64,000 nt of DNA from Streptomyces sp. MA5143a (GCF_900290235.1 NZ_OLMK01000021.1:1-64000); one strand, 5' to 3'. Shown: positions 28,189 to 37,529, counted from the first letter of the stretch. Numbers and translations are program-made. Notes: generated from the letters alone by a model not told the origin.

Positions 28189-29727
28189 GTGACCGACGCC
28201 CACACCGCCGGCCCCTTCATCGCCGCCATCGACCAGGGCACCACCTCCAGCCGCTGCATCGTCTTCGACCGGGACGGCCGTATCGTCTCCGTCGACCAGA
28301 AGGAGCACGAGCAGATCTTCCCGAAGCCGGGCTGGGTCGAGCACAACGCCAACGAGATCTGGACCAACGTCCAGGAAGTCGTCGCCGGAGCCATCCAGAA
28401 GGCCGGCATCACCCGCGACGACATCAAGGCCATCGGCATCACCAACCAGCGCGAGACCACGCTGCTCTGGGACAAGAACACCGGCGAGCCCGTCCACAAC
28501 GCCATCGTCTGGCAGGACACCCGCACCGACGCCCTGTGCAAGGAGCTCGGCCGCAATGTCGGGCAGGACCGTTTCCGCCGTGAGACCGGTCTGCCGCTGG
28601 CCTCGTACTTCGCCGGCCCGAAGGCCCGCTGGCTGCTGGACAACGTCGAGGGCCTGCGCGAGCGCGCCGAGGCCGGCGACATCCTCTTCGGCACCATGGA
28701 CACCTGGGTCATCTGGAACCTGACCGGCGGTGTCAACGGCGGCAAGCACTACACCGACGTCACCAACGCCTCCCGCACCATGCTGATGAACCTCCACACC
28801 CTGGAGTGGGACGAGAAGATCGCCGAGTCCATCGGTGTGCCGCTGGCGATGCTCCCGGAGATCCGTTCCTCCGCCGAGGTGTACGGCGAGATCACCGGCG
28901 GCAGGCTCGGCGACCTGCTCGGCGGCATCCCGGTCGCCTCGGCGCTCGGCGACCAGCAGGCGGCCCTGTTCGGCCAGACCTGTTTCTCCGAGGGCGAGGC
29001 CAAGTCCACCTACGGCACCGGCACGTTCATGCTGATGAACACCGGCGAGAAGATCATCAACTCGTACTCGGGTCTGCTGACCACCGTCGGCTACCGCATC
29101 GGCGACCAGACCCCGGTGTACGCGCTGGAGGGCTCGATCGCCGTCACCGGTTCGCTGGTGCAGTGGATGCGCGACCAGATGGGCCTCATCTCCACCGCCG
29201 CCGAGATCGAGACGCTCGCGCTCTCGGTCGAGGACAACGGCGGCGCGTACTTCGTACCGGCCTTCTCCGGTCTGTTCGCCCCGTACTGGCGCTCCGACGC
29301 CCGCGGTGTGATCGCCGGCCTCACCCGGTACGTCACCAAGGCGCACCTCGCGCGCGCCGTCCTGGAGGCCACCGCCTGGCAGACCCGTGAGATCACGGAC
29401 GCCATGACCAAGGACTCGGGCGTCGAGCTCTCGGCCCTCAAGGTCGACGGCGGCATGACCTCCAACAACCTGCTGATGCAGACCCTCTCGGACTTCCTGG
29501 ACGCCCCCGTGGTGCGCCCGATGGTCGCCGAGACGACCTGCCTCGGCGCCGCCTACGCCGCCGGTCTCGCCGTCGGCTTCTGGACCAGCACCGACGACCT
29601 GCGCTCCAACTGGCGGCGGGCCGCCGAGTGGACCCCCCGCATGGACGCGGAGACCCGCGACCGTGAGTACAAGAGCTGGCTCAAGGCCGTCGAGCGGACC
29701 ATGGGCTGGCTCGAGGACGAGAGCTGA
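28189..29727 (+). CDS. glpK: Glycerol kinase GlpK (GylA)
   Basis: 512 residues from GTG, 6 nt after AGGAG. It is an FGGY-family kinase with the phosphate-1 loop [51 protein letters not shown] (phosphate-2) and [15 protein letters not shown] (adenosine). It converts glycerol and ATP to glycerol 3-phosphate in the cytoplasm, trapping the substrate brought in by GlpF. Length and motifs are normal. It lies between glpF and glpD in the inducible operon. Confidence 0.97.
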   Translation: MTDAHTAGPFIAAIDQGTTSSRCIVFDRDGRIVSVDQKEHEQIFPKPGWVEHNANEIWTNVQEVVAGAIQKAGITRDDIKAIGITNQRETTLLWDKNTGEPVHNAIVWQDTRTDALCKELGRNVGQDRFRRETGLPLASYFAGPKARWLLDNVEGLRERAEAGDILFGTMDTWVIWNLTGGVNGGKHYTDVTNASRTMLMNLHTLEWDEKIAESIGVPLAMLPEIRSSAEVYGEITGGRLGDLLGGIPVASALGDQQAALFGQTCFSEGEAKSTYGTGTFMLMNTGEKIINSYSGLLTTVGYRIGDQTPVYALEGSIAVTGSLVQWMRDQMGLISTAAEIETLALSVEDNGGAYFVPAFSGLFAPYWRSDARGVIAGLTRYVTKAHLARAVLEATAWQTREITDAMTKDSGVELSALKVDGGMTSNNLLMQTLSDFLDAPVVRPMVAETTCLGAAYAAGLAVGFWTSTDDLRSNWRRAAEWTPRMDAETRDREYKSWLKAVERTMGWLEDES

Positions 29728-29779
29728 GCCGGGGCCCCAAGCCTCCGGTACCGGCTCTGATGAGGAGTAAGAACCCGAC

Positions 29780-31396
29780 ATGACCAGTCAGTCCACCCTG
29801 CAAGCCCTGCCTGCCCTGGGGACGCGCCCGGCGTCCGGCTCGAACCCGAGCCGAGCCGAGACCCGGGAACAGCTCTCCAAGGCGTCGTACGACCTCCTCG
29901 TGATCGGCGGCGGCATCCTGGGCATCTCCACCGCCTGGCACGCCGCGCAGTCCGGGCTCAGGGTGGCGCTGGTCGACGCCGGTGACTTCGCCGGCGCCAC
30001 CTCCTCCGCCTCCTCCAAGCTGCTCCACGGCGGTCTGCGCTATCTGCAGACCGGCGCGGTGAAGCTGGTGGCGGAGAACCACTTCGAGCGCCGTGCGGTC
30101 TCCCGCCAGGTGGCCCCCCACCTGGCGAACCCGCTCACGTTCTACCTCCCCGTGTACAAGGGCGGGCCGCACGGCGCGGCGAAGCTCGGGGCGGGCGTCT
30201 TCGCCTACTCCGCGCTGTCGGCGTTCGGTGACGGCGTCGGGCATCTGCTGTCGCCGGCGAAGGCCGCGCAGGACGTGCCCGAGCTGCGCACCGAGAACCT
30301 GAAGGCCGTGGCCGTGTACGGCGACGGTCAGATGAACGACTCCCGGATGGCGCTGATGACGGTCCGCGCGGCCGTCGAGTCCGGTGCGGTGGTCCTGAAC
30401 CACGCCGAGGTCACCGGCCTGCGCTTCACCAAGGGCCGGGTGACCGGCGCCGAGCTGCGCGACCGGCTCTCCGGCGACGAGTTCGGCGTGAGCGCCCGGC
30501 TGGTGCTGAACGCGACCGGGCCGTGGGTCGACCACCTGCGCCGTATGGAGGACCCGAACGCGGCCCCCTCGATCCGGCTGTCCAAGGGCGCGCACCTGGT
30601 GCTGAAGCGGACCTCCCCGTGGAAGGCCGCGCTCGCCACCCCGATCGACAAGTACCGCATCACGTTCGCCCTGCCCTGGGAGGACATGCTCCTGCTGGGC
30701 ACCACGGACGAGATGTACGAGGGCGACCCCGCGGACGTCGCCGTCAACGACAAGGACATATCCCAGATCCTGGACGAGGCCGCGTTCTCCGTCCGGGACC
30801 AGCAGCTCGACCGCGATCTGATCACCTACTCCTTCGCGGGCCTGCGGGTGCTGCCGGGCGGCCCCGGCGACACCGCCAAGGCCAAGCGGGAGACGGTCGT
30901 CAGCGAGGGCCGGGGCGGCATGCTGTCCATCGCGGGCGGCAAGTGGACGACGTTCCGGCACATCGGCCGCACCATCATGAAGAAGCTGGAGACCCTGCCG
31001 GGCCACCCGCTGGGCGAGGACTTCGAGCCGGTCTCCACGCTGCCGCGGAAGCTGCCGCTGCCGGGCATCGCCAACCCGCGGGCGGTCGCGCACCGGCTGC
31101 TCACCGACCGTCCGGCGCCGGGCCCCCGCATGGGAGCCGACACCGCGCGGCACCTGGCCACGCACTACGGTTCGCTGGCCTTCGACATCGCCCGTCTCGC
31201 CAACGAGAACCCCGAGCTGGCCGAGCGGGTCCACCCCGACGCGCCGGAGATCTGGGCGCAGGTCGTGTACGCCCGTGACACCGAGTGGGCCGAGACCGCC
31301 GACGACGTGCTGCGCCGCCGGACGACACTGACGATCCGGGGTCTGGCGACGGACGAGGTCCGTACGAAGGTCCAGGACCTGCTCGACAAGAAGTAG
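29780..31396 (+). CDS. glpD: Glycerol-3-phosphate dehydrogenase GlpD (GylB)
   Basis: 538 residues from ATG with GAGGAG upstream. It has the FAD-binding loop LLVIGGGILGISTAWHAA near residue 40, then SSASSKLLHGGLRYLQ and GGKWTTFRHIGRTIM, all characteristic of the aerobic respiratory enzyme. It oxidises glycerol 3-phosphate to dihydroxyacetone phosphate at the membrane and passes electrons to quinone. The N-terminal ~30 residues are an actinobacterial extension. Last gene of the operon, followed by an 18-bp-stem hairpin. Confidence 0.96.
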   Translation: MTSQSTLQALPALGTRPASGSNPSRAETREQLSKASYDLLVIGGGILGISTAWHAAQSGLRVALVDAGDFAGATSSASSKLLHGGLRYLQTGAVKLVAENHFERRAVSRQVAPHLANPLTFYLPVYKGGPHGAAKLGAGVFAYSALSAFGDGVGHLLSPAKAAQDVPELRTENLKAVAVYGDGQMNDSRMALMTVRAAVESGAVVLNHAEVTGLRFTKGRVTGAELRDRLSGDEFGVSARLVLNATGPWVDHLRRMEDPNAAPSIRLSKGAHLVLKRTSPWKAALATPIDKYRITFALPWEDMLLLGTTDEMYEGDPADVAVNDKDISQILDEAAFSVRDQQLDRDLITYSFAGLRVLPGGPGDTAKAKRETVVSEGRGGMLSIAGGKWTTFRHIGRTIMKKLETLPGHPLGEDFEPVSTLPRKLPLPGIANPRAVAHRLLTDRPAPGPRMGADTARHLATHYGSLAFDIARLANENPELAERVHPDAPEIWAQVVYARDTEWAETADDVLRRRTTLTIRGLATDEVRTKVQDLLDKK

Positions 31397-31476
31397 ACCC
31401 GCCTGCCGGTCCGGCCTCCCCCCTGACCGGGGCCGGACGGCCGGGAACCGGCCCCCGCCGCTCCGGGGCCGGACCG

Positions 31477-31517
31477 CGAGGGGGCGGTTCCACCACCTCG
31501 GTGGAACCGCCCCCTCG
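31477..31517 (+). terminator. Terminator of the glycerol operon
   Basis: A perfect 18-bp stem (31477-31494 with 31500-31517, arm CGAGGGGGCGGTTCCACC) has a 5-nt loop, about 80 nt after the glpD stop. It is among the strongest hairpins in the window. Confidence 0.9.
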
Positions 31518-31525
31518 GCCTGTGT

Positions 31526-31607
31526 CGGATCTTCTCCCCGGTCGGATCTGTTCCCGGTGGGATCTCTTGCCGGTGGGATCTCTTGCCGGTCGGATCTTCT
31601 TCCCGGT
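31526..31607. repeat. Five tandem copies of a 16-17 bp unit
   Basis: Units: 31526-31542, 31543-31558, 31559-31574, 31575-31590 and 31591-31607. The third and fourth are identical (GGGATCTCTTGCCGGT); the others differ at a few positions but keep the GATCT core and the CCGGT end. The array lies between the glpD terminator and the start of the adenylate-forming gene, so it may be in that gene's promoter or leader. Confidence 0.85.
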
Positions 31608-31630
31608 GGGCCCCGCCTCTGCCATGATCA

Positions 31631-33649
31631 ATGGTCATGAACGGGGCAAACGAACTCCATCGGTTGTTCGAGGCATGGGCGCGACTGACGCCCGACCGGC
31701 CCGCGGTGACCACCGCGACGGCCCGGCTGACGTACGGGGAACTGGAGGGCCGGGCCAACCGTCTGGCCCGGCATCTGCTGGACTCGGGACTCGGCACCGG
31801 TGAGACCGTCGCGGTGTGCGCCTCCGGGACGCCGGACGTCCTGGTCGCCGTGCTGGGCGTACTCAAGGCGGGCGGTGCCTTCGCCCTGATCGGCCCGCGG
31901 CAGTCGACGGGGGACATCGGGCGGGCACTGGAGCGGTCCGGGGCGCGCACGGTCCTGACACACGCGCGGTACGCGCCGGCCGTGGACGACGGCACCGGCC
32001 GGCCCGTGGTCTGCCTGGACACCGACGCGGCGCTGATCGACGCCCACTCCCCCGAGCCCGCCGCCGCGCCCTGCGGGGTGACGGCGGCGGTGCTGTTCTC
32101 GGCGGGCACCTCGGGCGAGCGGCGGGCGGTCGAGGTCGGCCACCAGCGCCTGCACGACGCCTACCGGGCCTGGGCCGAGACGTTCGGGCTGCGGCCCTCC
32201 GACGTCCATCTGGTGACCGCGCCGGCCGACGCCGCCGCGTTCACCTACGGCTGGGTCCGGGCCCTGAGCTCCGGCGGCACGCTGGTGCTGCCGGGTGACG
32301 AGACCGGGCCCGCCCTGTGGGAGCGGCCCTACGTCGGGGGCGTCACGGTGCTGGACACCGACCCGTACGCGGCCCGGCTGCTGCTCGACCGGGCGGCGCC
32401 GCCCGCGGGACTGCGGCTGGTGGCCGTCGGTGGGGAACGGCTCGGCCTCGACGAGCAGGTACGGCTCCAGGGGCGGCTGGCGCCCGGGGCACGGCTGCTC
32501 AACGTCTACGGGACCGTGGAGGTCGCGGGCTGCGGCGCCTGGTTCGAGACGGACCAGCTCACCGGCCCGGTGGCCGAACCCGGCCGGGTCAGCCTCCTCG
32601 GCCGCCCGTTCCCCGGCTGCCGGACCGAGGTCCGCAAGGGCGAGATCTGGCTGACACCCCCGGACGGCGTCGCCGCCGGCACCGACGGCACCGACGGCTC
32701 GGATCGCTCCGACGGCTCGGGAAGCTGTGCCGGTGCGGGGGCCCCCGACGGCTCCGGCGGGTCGGACCGCTCCGTCGGTTCGGGCGGCGGTGACGCGGTG
32801 GCCACCGGGGACGCGGGAACGCTGCGGGAGGACGGGCTGCTGGAGTTCGGCGGCCGGCTGGCACACCGGGTCCGTGTCCGCGGCCGTACCGTCGACCCCT
32901 ACCGGGCCGAGACGGCGCTGGGCGCGCATCCCGGCATACGGGAGTCGGTGATCGCCGCGGTGGACGGGGAGCAACTCGTCGCCTACGTCGTCCCGGCCTC
33001 CCCGACGGCCGCTCCGGGCGCCGACGAGATACGCGCCCGGCTGCGGGGCGTGGTGCCGGACCAGGAGATCCCGGCGGCCGTGGTGACCCTGGAGGCCCTG
33101 CCCCGTGACGGGGCCGGGCGGGTCGACCGCAGGCTGCTGCCGCTGCCCGCGCGGCACGGGACGTCCGGGCCGGTGAACGGCAAGGGCGGCGGCGCGGGCG
33201 CGGGCCCTGCCGGGTTCCTGTACGGGGTGGGCTGCGCGGTGCTCGTCGTGGTCCTGCCGCTCGCCGCGATCCTCACCGATGTCCTCTGGCCGGGCTCGAC
33301 CGACCTCACCTCTGTGCCCACGCCGTGGTCGTGGCTCTTCCGGGGGCTGTACGCCGCCGAGTTGCTGGCGTTCGGTGTCGGCCTCGCCTTCCTGATCGCC
33401 GGGCGCCCGCTGATGCGCCGCCAGGGCCGCTCCGGCGGACTGACGACGGCGGCGCACCTGGCCGTGGTGTGGCTGCTCGTCTCGTGGTGGCCGCAGGACA
33501 ACTTCTACCGGCTGGCGGCGAAGAACGACTGGGAACGGCAGGCGGCCTTGGTGTACGCCTTCAACGTGCCGCTGATGATCGCGGCGGTGGTGGTGGCGGT
33601 GTACGTGACCCGACGGCCCGAGCCCGCGGCGATCGCCCCTAGGCCGTGA
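31631..33649 (+). CDS. Degenerate adenylate-forming (AMP-binding) domain fused to a membrane domain
   Basis: 672 residues from ATG at 31631 (31637 is also possible; no ribosome site is clear). Residues 1-~510 follow the NRPS adenylation fold: LTYGELEGRANRLARHLL, GVLKAGGAFALIGPRQS and NVYGTVEV. Key motifs are altered. The P-loop reads FSAGTSGERRAVEVG with no Lys. The A7/A8 region is replaced by a Gly/Ser/Asp-rich linker (349-392). The A10 catalytic Lys is Arg (GAGRVDR, residue 497). Residues ~528-665 form about four membrane helices. It may be an inactive or specialised enzyme. It converges with the ATP-grasp fusion gene, overlapping by 11 bp. No carrier domain. Confidence 0.82.
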   Translation: MVMNGANELHRLFEAWARLTPDRPAVTTATARLTYGELEGRANRLARHLLDSGLGTGETVAVCASGTPDVLVAVLGVLKAGGAFALIGPRQSTGDIGRALERSGARTVLTHARYAPAVDDGTGRPVVCLDTDAALIDAHSPEPAAAPCGVTAAVLFSAGTSGERRAVEVGHQRLHDAYRAWAETFGLRPSDVHLVTAPADAAAFTYGWVRALSSGGTLVLPGDETGPALWERPYVGGVTVLDTDPYAARLLLDRAAPPAGLRLVAVGGERLGLDEQVRLQGRLAPGARLLNVYGTVEVAGCGAWFETDQLTGPVAEPGRVSLLGRPFPGCRTEVRKGEIWLTPPDGVAAGTDGTDGSDRSDGSGSCAGAGAPDGSGGSDRSVGSGGGDAVATGDAGTLREDGLLEFGGRLAHRVRVRGRTVDPYRAETALGAHPGIRESVIAAVDGEQLVAYVVPASPTAAPGADEIRARLRGVVPDQEIPAAVVTLEALPRDGAGRVDRRLLPLPARHGTSGPVNGKGGGAGAGPAGFLYGVGCAVLVVVLPLAAILTDVLWPGSTDLTSVPTPWSWLFRGLYAAELLAFGVGLAFLIAGRPLMRRQGRSGGLTTAAHLAVVWLLVSWWPQDNFYRLAAKNDWERQAALVYAFNVPLMIAAVVVAVYVTRRPEPAAIAPRP

Positions 33650-35456
33650 ACAGACGGCCGGTGTCGCGGGCCGCCGTGCGCACCAGGGCCTCGGCGGCGT
33701 CGAGGCGTTCACGGGTGTGCGCGGCCAGGACGACGCCCAGGTAGGGGGCGGGCGCGAAGGCGGCGGTGGGGATCGAGGGCAGCAGGACGGCGTCGATCCC
33801 GGCGCAGCGCGCGGTGGTCTCACGCAGGAAGGCGGACAGGGCGGGGCCGGGCAGCCGGGCGCCGAGAGGCACATGGTCGACGCTGCGGACGAGGTGGTCG
33901 CTCCCTCGGGTCTCGTCCAGCCGCGCCTTGACCGTGAAGGCGACGGACGGTCCGGTCATCCGGAGGTTGATCTCGGTGGGCGCCGGGCGACCGTCGGAGC
34001 CGGTCACGAAGTCGACGTCGAACCAGCCCCGGTGGCCGCCGGCCGCGATCCGCTCCCCCACGGCGGCACCGAACCGGGCCACGGCCTCGGCGAGCGCCGG
34101 CGGTACGACACCGGGGCCCACGGTGGCGCCCCGGTAGGCGGTGCCGAGGACGTCCATGACGGCGACGCCCACCACGTGGACACGGCCGTCCGCGTCGACC
34201 AGTCCGTCGAAGGTCACGTCCCGTGGCTCGGTCTCCCCGGCGACGAACTCCTCCAGCAGGAGGGGCCCTCGGGGCAGCGGAGGTCTTCTCAGGCGTGGCA
34301 GGCCGCCGCGGCCCTGGTCCCGGATCACGACGGTGCCGGAACCCCCGGCGCCGTGCTCGGTCTTGACGACCGTCGCCAGGCCCGCGCGGGCCCTCCTCCG
34401 CAGCAGACGTGCCTCCTCCCGCCGGGTGGCCGGCTGCCACTGCTCGGGCACCCGGACCTCCGGGTGGGCCGGGGCGAGCCGCGTGAACAGCTCGTGCGAG
34501 GCCCGCTTGGACTCGTACCGCAGCGCTTCGGGGTCCAGGGGTACGCCGGTCAGCTCCGCGACCGCGGGGGTGCGGCCCCAGGGGAGGAGGGGCAGGTCGA
34601 GGGAGTTCAGCCGCCGGAGCAGGGCCGGGCGGGACAGGACGGCCCAGGTCAGGGTGTCGCCCTGAGCGTCGGGGGCCGGCCGAGTCGCACGTGCCGTGGG
34701 GCCGCCCGGCCGGCCGTCCGCCCGGCCCTCCCGCCGGCCGGGTGGTTCGGTGAGGCCGTCGTAGACCTCCACGGGGTCCCAGCCCAGGGGGCGGCCGATC
34801 AGGTCGGTCCAGTCCGGCGGGACGGCGGCGGGCAGGATCAGGACGGCCGGGTGGGGTGAGAGGAACGCGGCCAGGCAGGAGTAGTGGGCGGCCTGCGGGG
34901 AGACGGGGCCGAACTGGGACTGGAACCCGGCGACGTTGCCGAGGTGGACGGCACGGCGCCCCGCGGTCCACGCCTGCGTCCAGCCCTCGGTCCGGGGCGG
35001 GAGGCGCACTTCGAGAAGCGGGAGTTCACGGCCCGCGAGGGAACCGGAGGCCGTGCGGCCGACGGGGCGGGCGCCCATCCGGCGGTAGAAGGGTTCGGCG
35101 TTCGGGTCCGCCTCGATGATGAGCCGGGCGAAGCCGAGCTCGCGGGCGGCACGCGTCACATGGAAGTAGAGGGCGCGGCCCACGCCCCGGCCGATGGCGG
35201 CGGGTTCGACGAAGCACAGACCGAGGCTGCCCTCGGGTGCCGCCCCCTCCAGCGACGCCACCCCCACGACGCCGTGGTCGGCGTCCTCGGCGACGACCAC
35301 GCGATGGCGGTGGATGTCGTCCGGGCGGATGGTGAGCTCCGCCCGGCACGCCTCCAGGAACTCCGCGCCGTACCCCCAGTGGGCCTTCGAGCGCACTACC
35401 AGCTCGGTCAGCGCCGCCGCCTCGTCGGTGCGTGCCGGTCGGATCCGCATCCCCAC
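33639..35456 (-). CDS. GNAT acetyltransferase-ATP-grasp fusion protein
   Basis: 605 residues from GTG 7 nt after AGGAGG. Residues 1-~155 are a GNAT domain: GLCFVEPAAIGRGVGRALYF is the acetyl-CoA loop, ADPNAEPFYRRMGARPVG the end. Residues ~300-560 look like an ATP-grasp ligase: ATVVKTEHGAGGSGTVVI (nucleotide loop), LLLEEFVAGE and PTEINLRMTG (metal-binding E-x-N). ATP-grasp enzymes join a carboxylate to an amine via an acyl-phosphate. The substrate is unknown. Its stop overlaps the adenylate-forming gene on the other strand, and it is divergent from a FadR-type regulator, suggesting one accessory module. Confidence 0.82.
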   Translation of the reverse strand: MGMRIRPARTDEAAALTELVVRSKAHWGYGAEFLEACRAELTIRPDDIHRHRVVVAEDADHGVVGVASLEGAAPEGSLGLCFVEPAAIGRGVGRALYFHVTRAARELGFARLIIEADPNAEPFYRRMGARPVGRTASGSLAGRELPLLEVRLPPRTEGWTQAWTAGRRAVHLGNVAGFQSQFGPVSPQAAHYSCLAAFLSPHPAVLILPAAVPPDWTDLIGRPLGWDPVEVYDGLTEPPGRREGRADGRPGGPTARATRPAPDAQGDTLTWAVLSRPALLRRLNSLDLPLLPWGRTPAVAELTGVPLDPEALRYESKRASHELFTRLAPAHPEVRVPEQWQPATRREEARLLRRRARAGLATVVKTEHGAGGSGTVVIRDQGRGGLPRLRRPPLPRGPLLLEEFVAGETEPRDVTFDGLVDADGRVHVVGVAVMDVLGTAYRGATVGPGVVPPALAEAVARFGAAVGERIAAGGHRGWFDVDFVTGSDGRPAPTEINLRMTGPSVAFTVKARLDETRGSDHLVRSVDHVPLGARLPGPALSAFLRETTARCAGIDAVLLPSIPTAAFAPAPYLGVVLAAHTRERLDAAEALVRTAARDTGRLFTA

Positions 35457-35647
35457 CCCCGTGCCTCCTGACTCCGGATCGTGTGATCAGCGTAGGACCG
35501 CCGATGGACCGAGGATGCCCGGAGCCCTACGTGACCTGCGAAAATGGCCGAGAACCGCAGCCGGAGGAGCCACTCGTCCCGGCACCCGGACGGGGCACTA
35601 CCGCCGACCGGGGAACGCTCCCGCGACGGGAGGCCCATAATGACCTG

Positions 35648-35662
35648 AGACATCGGATGTCT
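35648..35662. promoter_or_regulatory. Palindromic candidate operator of the FadR-type regulator
   Basis: AGACATCGGATGTCT has 7-bp arms (AGACATC/GATGTCT) around one central base, 33 nt upstream of the regulator start and in the divergent region shared with the GNAT/ATP-grasp gene. GntR-family FadR members often bind such short palindromes and autoregulate. The assignment is by position and symmetry. Confidence 0.5.
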
Positions 35663-35695
35663 GATCAGGCAGGGAACGGCAGGGAGGGCGGCGCC

Positions 35696-36367
35696 ATGGC
35701 AGTCACCGACGAGGCGATCGAGAAGATCAAGGACATGATCGTCTCCGGGGCGCTGCGCCCGGGCGACCGACTGCCGAAGGAGAGCGAGCTCGCCGCCGAT
35801 CTGGGGCTGTCCCGCAACTCCCTGCGCGAGGCGGTGCGCGCCCTGTCACTGATCCGCATCCTGGACGTACGGCAGGGCGACGGCACGTATGTGACGAGCC
35901 TGGACCCGCAGCTCCTGCTGGAGGCGCTGAGCTTCGTCGTCGACTTCCACCGCGACGACACGGTCCTGGAGTTCCTCGCCGTGCGCCGCATCCTGGAGCC
36001 GGCCGCCACGGCGATGGCGGCCCTGCGCATCAGCGAGCAGCAACTGGACGCTCTGGGAGCGCAGTTGGACAAGCTGGGTGACGATCCGTCGGTGGAGGAA
36101 CTGGTCGCCTGCGACCTGGAGTTCCACAAGGGCATCGTGCGCAGCTCCGGGAACTCCGTGCTCTGCTCCCTCCTGGACGGCCTGTCGGGCCCCACCACCC
36201 GGGCCCGCGTCTGGCGGGGCCTCACCCAGGAGGACGCCGTCAGCCGCACCCTCCACGAACACCGCGCCATCCTCGCCGCCCTCCGCGACCGCGACGCCGA
36301 GGCCGCCCGCTCCTGGGCGACGGTCCACATCGCGAGCGTCGAGCAGTGGCTGCGGTCGTCGCTGTGA
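35696..36367 (+). CDS. FadR-type GntR-family transcriptional regulator
   Basis: 223 residues from the ATG that follows AGGGAGG. It has an N-terminal winged helix, EKIKDMIVSGALRPGDRLPKES..LGLSRNSLREAVRAL, and a C-terminal FCD ligand domain with metal-type residues (EFHKGIV, HEHRAILAALRDRD). An in-frame upstream ATG at 35657 is possible but lies over the candidate operator. The regulator is divergent from the GNAT/ATP-grasp fusion gene and may control it. FCD regulators commonly sense carboxylic acids; the ligand is unknown. Confidence 0.92.
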   Translation: MAVTDEAIEKIKDMIVSGALRPGDRLPKESELAADLGLSRNSLREAVRALSLIRILDVRQGDGTYVTSLDPQLLLEALSFVVDFHRDDTVLEFLAVRRILEPAATAMAALRISEQQLDALGAQLDKLGDDPSVEELVACDLEFHKGIVRSSGNSVLCSLLDGLSGPTTRARVWRGLTQEDAVSRTLHEHRAILAALRDRDAEAARSWATVHIASVEQWLRSSL

Positions 36368-36461
36368 GGCGATGCTGTGAGGCGATGATCACTCGCACCC
36401 GGCGGGCGGCGCGTGTTTCCGCCGCGCGAACGGGGCATTGATCCGTTCACTCCCCCGTGCA

Positions 36462-36482
36462 AGGGGGCTGCGAAGGCCCCCT
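36462..36482 (+). terminator. Small hairpin after the FadR-type gene
   Basis: A 7-bp stem, AGGGGGC (36462-36468) with GCCCCCT (36476-36482), lies about 95 nt past the stop and 55 nt before the PAC2 gene. It is a modest candidate terminator. Confidence 0.45.
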
Positions 36483-36536
36483 GGGCACGCCGTAAGGTTG
36501 GGGCGTACGCGAGGGCACGTCGGAAGGAGGCGCTGG

Positions 36537-37529
36537 GTGATCGAGCTGGAGGGGGTTCCCGAGCTGATCGACCCAGTCATGGTGGCCGCGTTCGAAGGCT
36601 GGAACGACGCCGGCGACGCCGCCTCCACCGCGGTCGCGCACCTGGACCGGGAGTGGAAGGGCGAGGTGTTCGCGGCGCTGGACGCCGAGGACTACTACGA
36701 CTTCCAGGTGAACCGGCCCACGGTGTGGCTGGACGGCGGCGTACGCAAGATCACTTGGCCGACGACAAGGTTGTCGGTGGTGCGGGTCGGCGGCGAGAAG
36801 CCCCGTGATCTCGTGCTGGTCCGGGGTATCGAGCCGTCGATGCGGTGGCGCTCGTTCTGCAACGAGCTGCTGGGCTTCGCCCACGAGCTGGGCGTGGAGC
36901 TGGTGGTGATCCTGGGCGCCCTGCTCGGTGACACCCCGCACACGCGTCCGGTCCCCGTCAGCGGGGTCACGTCGGACCCGGATCTCGCGCAGCGGATGGA
37001 CCTGGAGGAGACCAAGTACGAGGGCCCCACGGGCATCGTCGGCATCCTCCAGGAGGCGTGCACGCACGCCGGGGTCCCTGCGGTGTCGCTGTGGGCCGCG
37101 GTGCCGCACTACGTGTCGCAGCCGCCGAACCCGAAGGCGACGCTGGCCCTCCTCAACCGCCTGGAGGACCTGATCGACGTGCGCATCCCGCTGGGCGAGC
37201 TGCCCGAGGACGCGCGCGCCTGGCAGGTGGGCGTGGACCAGCTGGCCGCCGAGGACAGCGAGGTCGCGGAGTACGTGCAGACGCTGGAGGAGGCGCGGGA
37301 CACCGCGGAGCTGCCGGAGGCGTCGGGCGAGGCGATCGCCCGCGAGTTCGAGCGGTATCTGCGGCGCCGCGACGGCGGCCCCACCGGTGCGGCCGGCGGT
37401 CACGCCACGGCCGACGGGGGCGACACCGGCCCCGGCGCGTGGAACCCGAAGGACAACCCCGGTGGCCGGGCGCGACCGCCCAAACCCCCACGTGCGGGCG
37501 GCGACGACGAGGAGTCGTCGGAGGACTGA
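36537..37529 (+). CDS. PAC2-family protein (ParJ/SCO1662-like)
   Basis: 330 residues from GTG with AGGAGG about 7 nt upstream. It starts VIELEGVPELIDPVMVAAFEGWNDAG, the typical start of actinobacterial PAC2 proteins, which share a fold with eukaryotic proteasome assembly chaperones. ELVVILGALLGDTPHTRPVPV and GPTGIVGILQEAC are conserved. The C-terminal ~60 residues are Gly/Pro/Asp-rich and probably disordered. By position and length it seems to be the counterpart of S. coelicolor SCO1662, named ParJ for an effect on ParA polymerisation; this link is from memory. A hairpin terminator follows. Confidence 0.85.
   Translation: MIELEGVPELIDPVMVAAFEGWNDAGDAASTAVAHLDREWKGEVFAALDAEDYYDFQVNRPTVWLDGGVRKITWPTTRLSVVRVGGEKPRDLVLVRGIEPSMRWRSFCNELLGFAHELGVELVVILGALLGDTPHTRPVPVSGVTSDPDLAQRMDLEETKYEGPTGIVGILQEACTHAGVPAVSLWAAVPHYVSQPPNPKATLALLNRLEDLIDVRIPLGELPEDARAWQVGVDQLAAEDSEVAEYVQTLEEARDTAELPEASGEAIAREFERYLRRRDGGPTGAAGGHATADGGDTGPGAWNPKDNPGGRARPPKPPRAGGDDEESSED

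Noticed and set aside
31526..31607. Tandem repeats as a CRISPR or integron-type array
   Set aside because: Units of 16-17 bp abut each other with no variable spacers and no associated genes.
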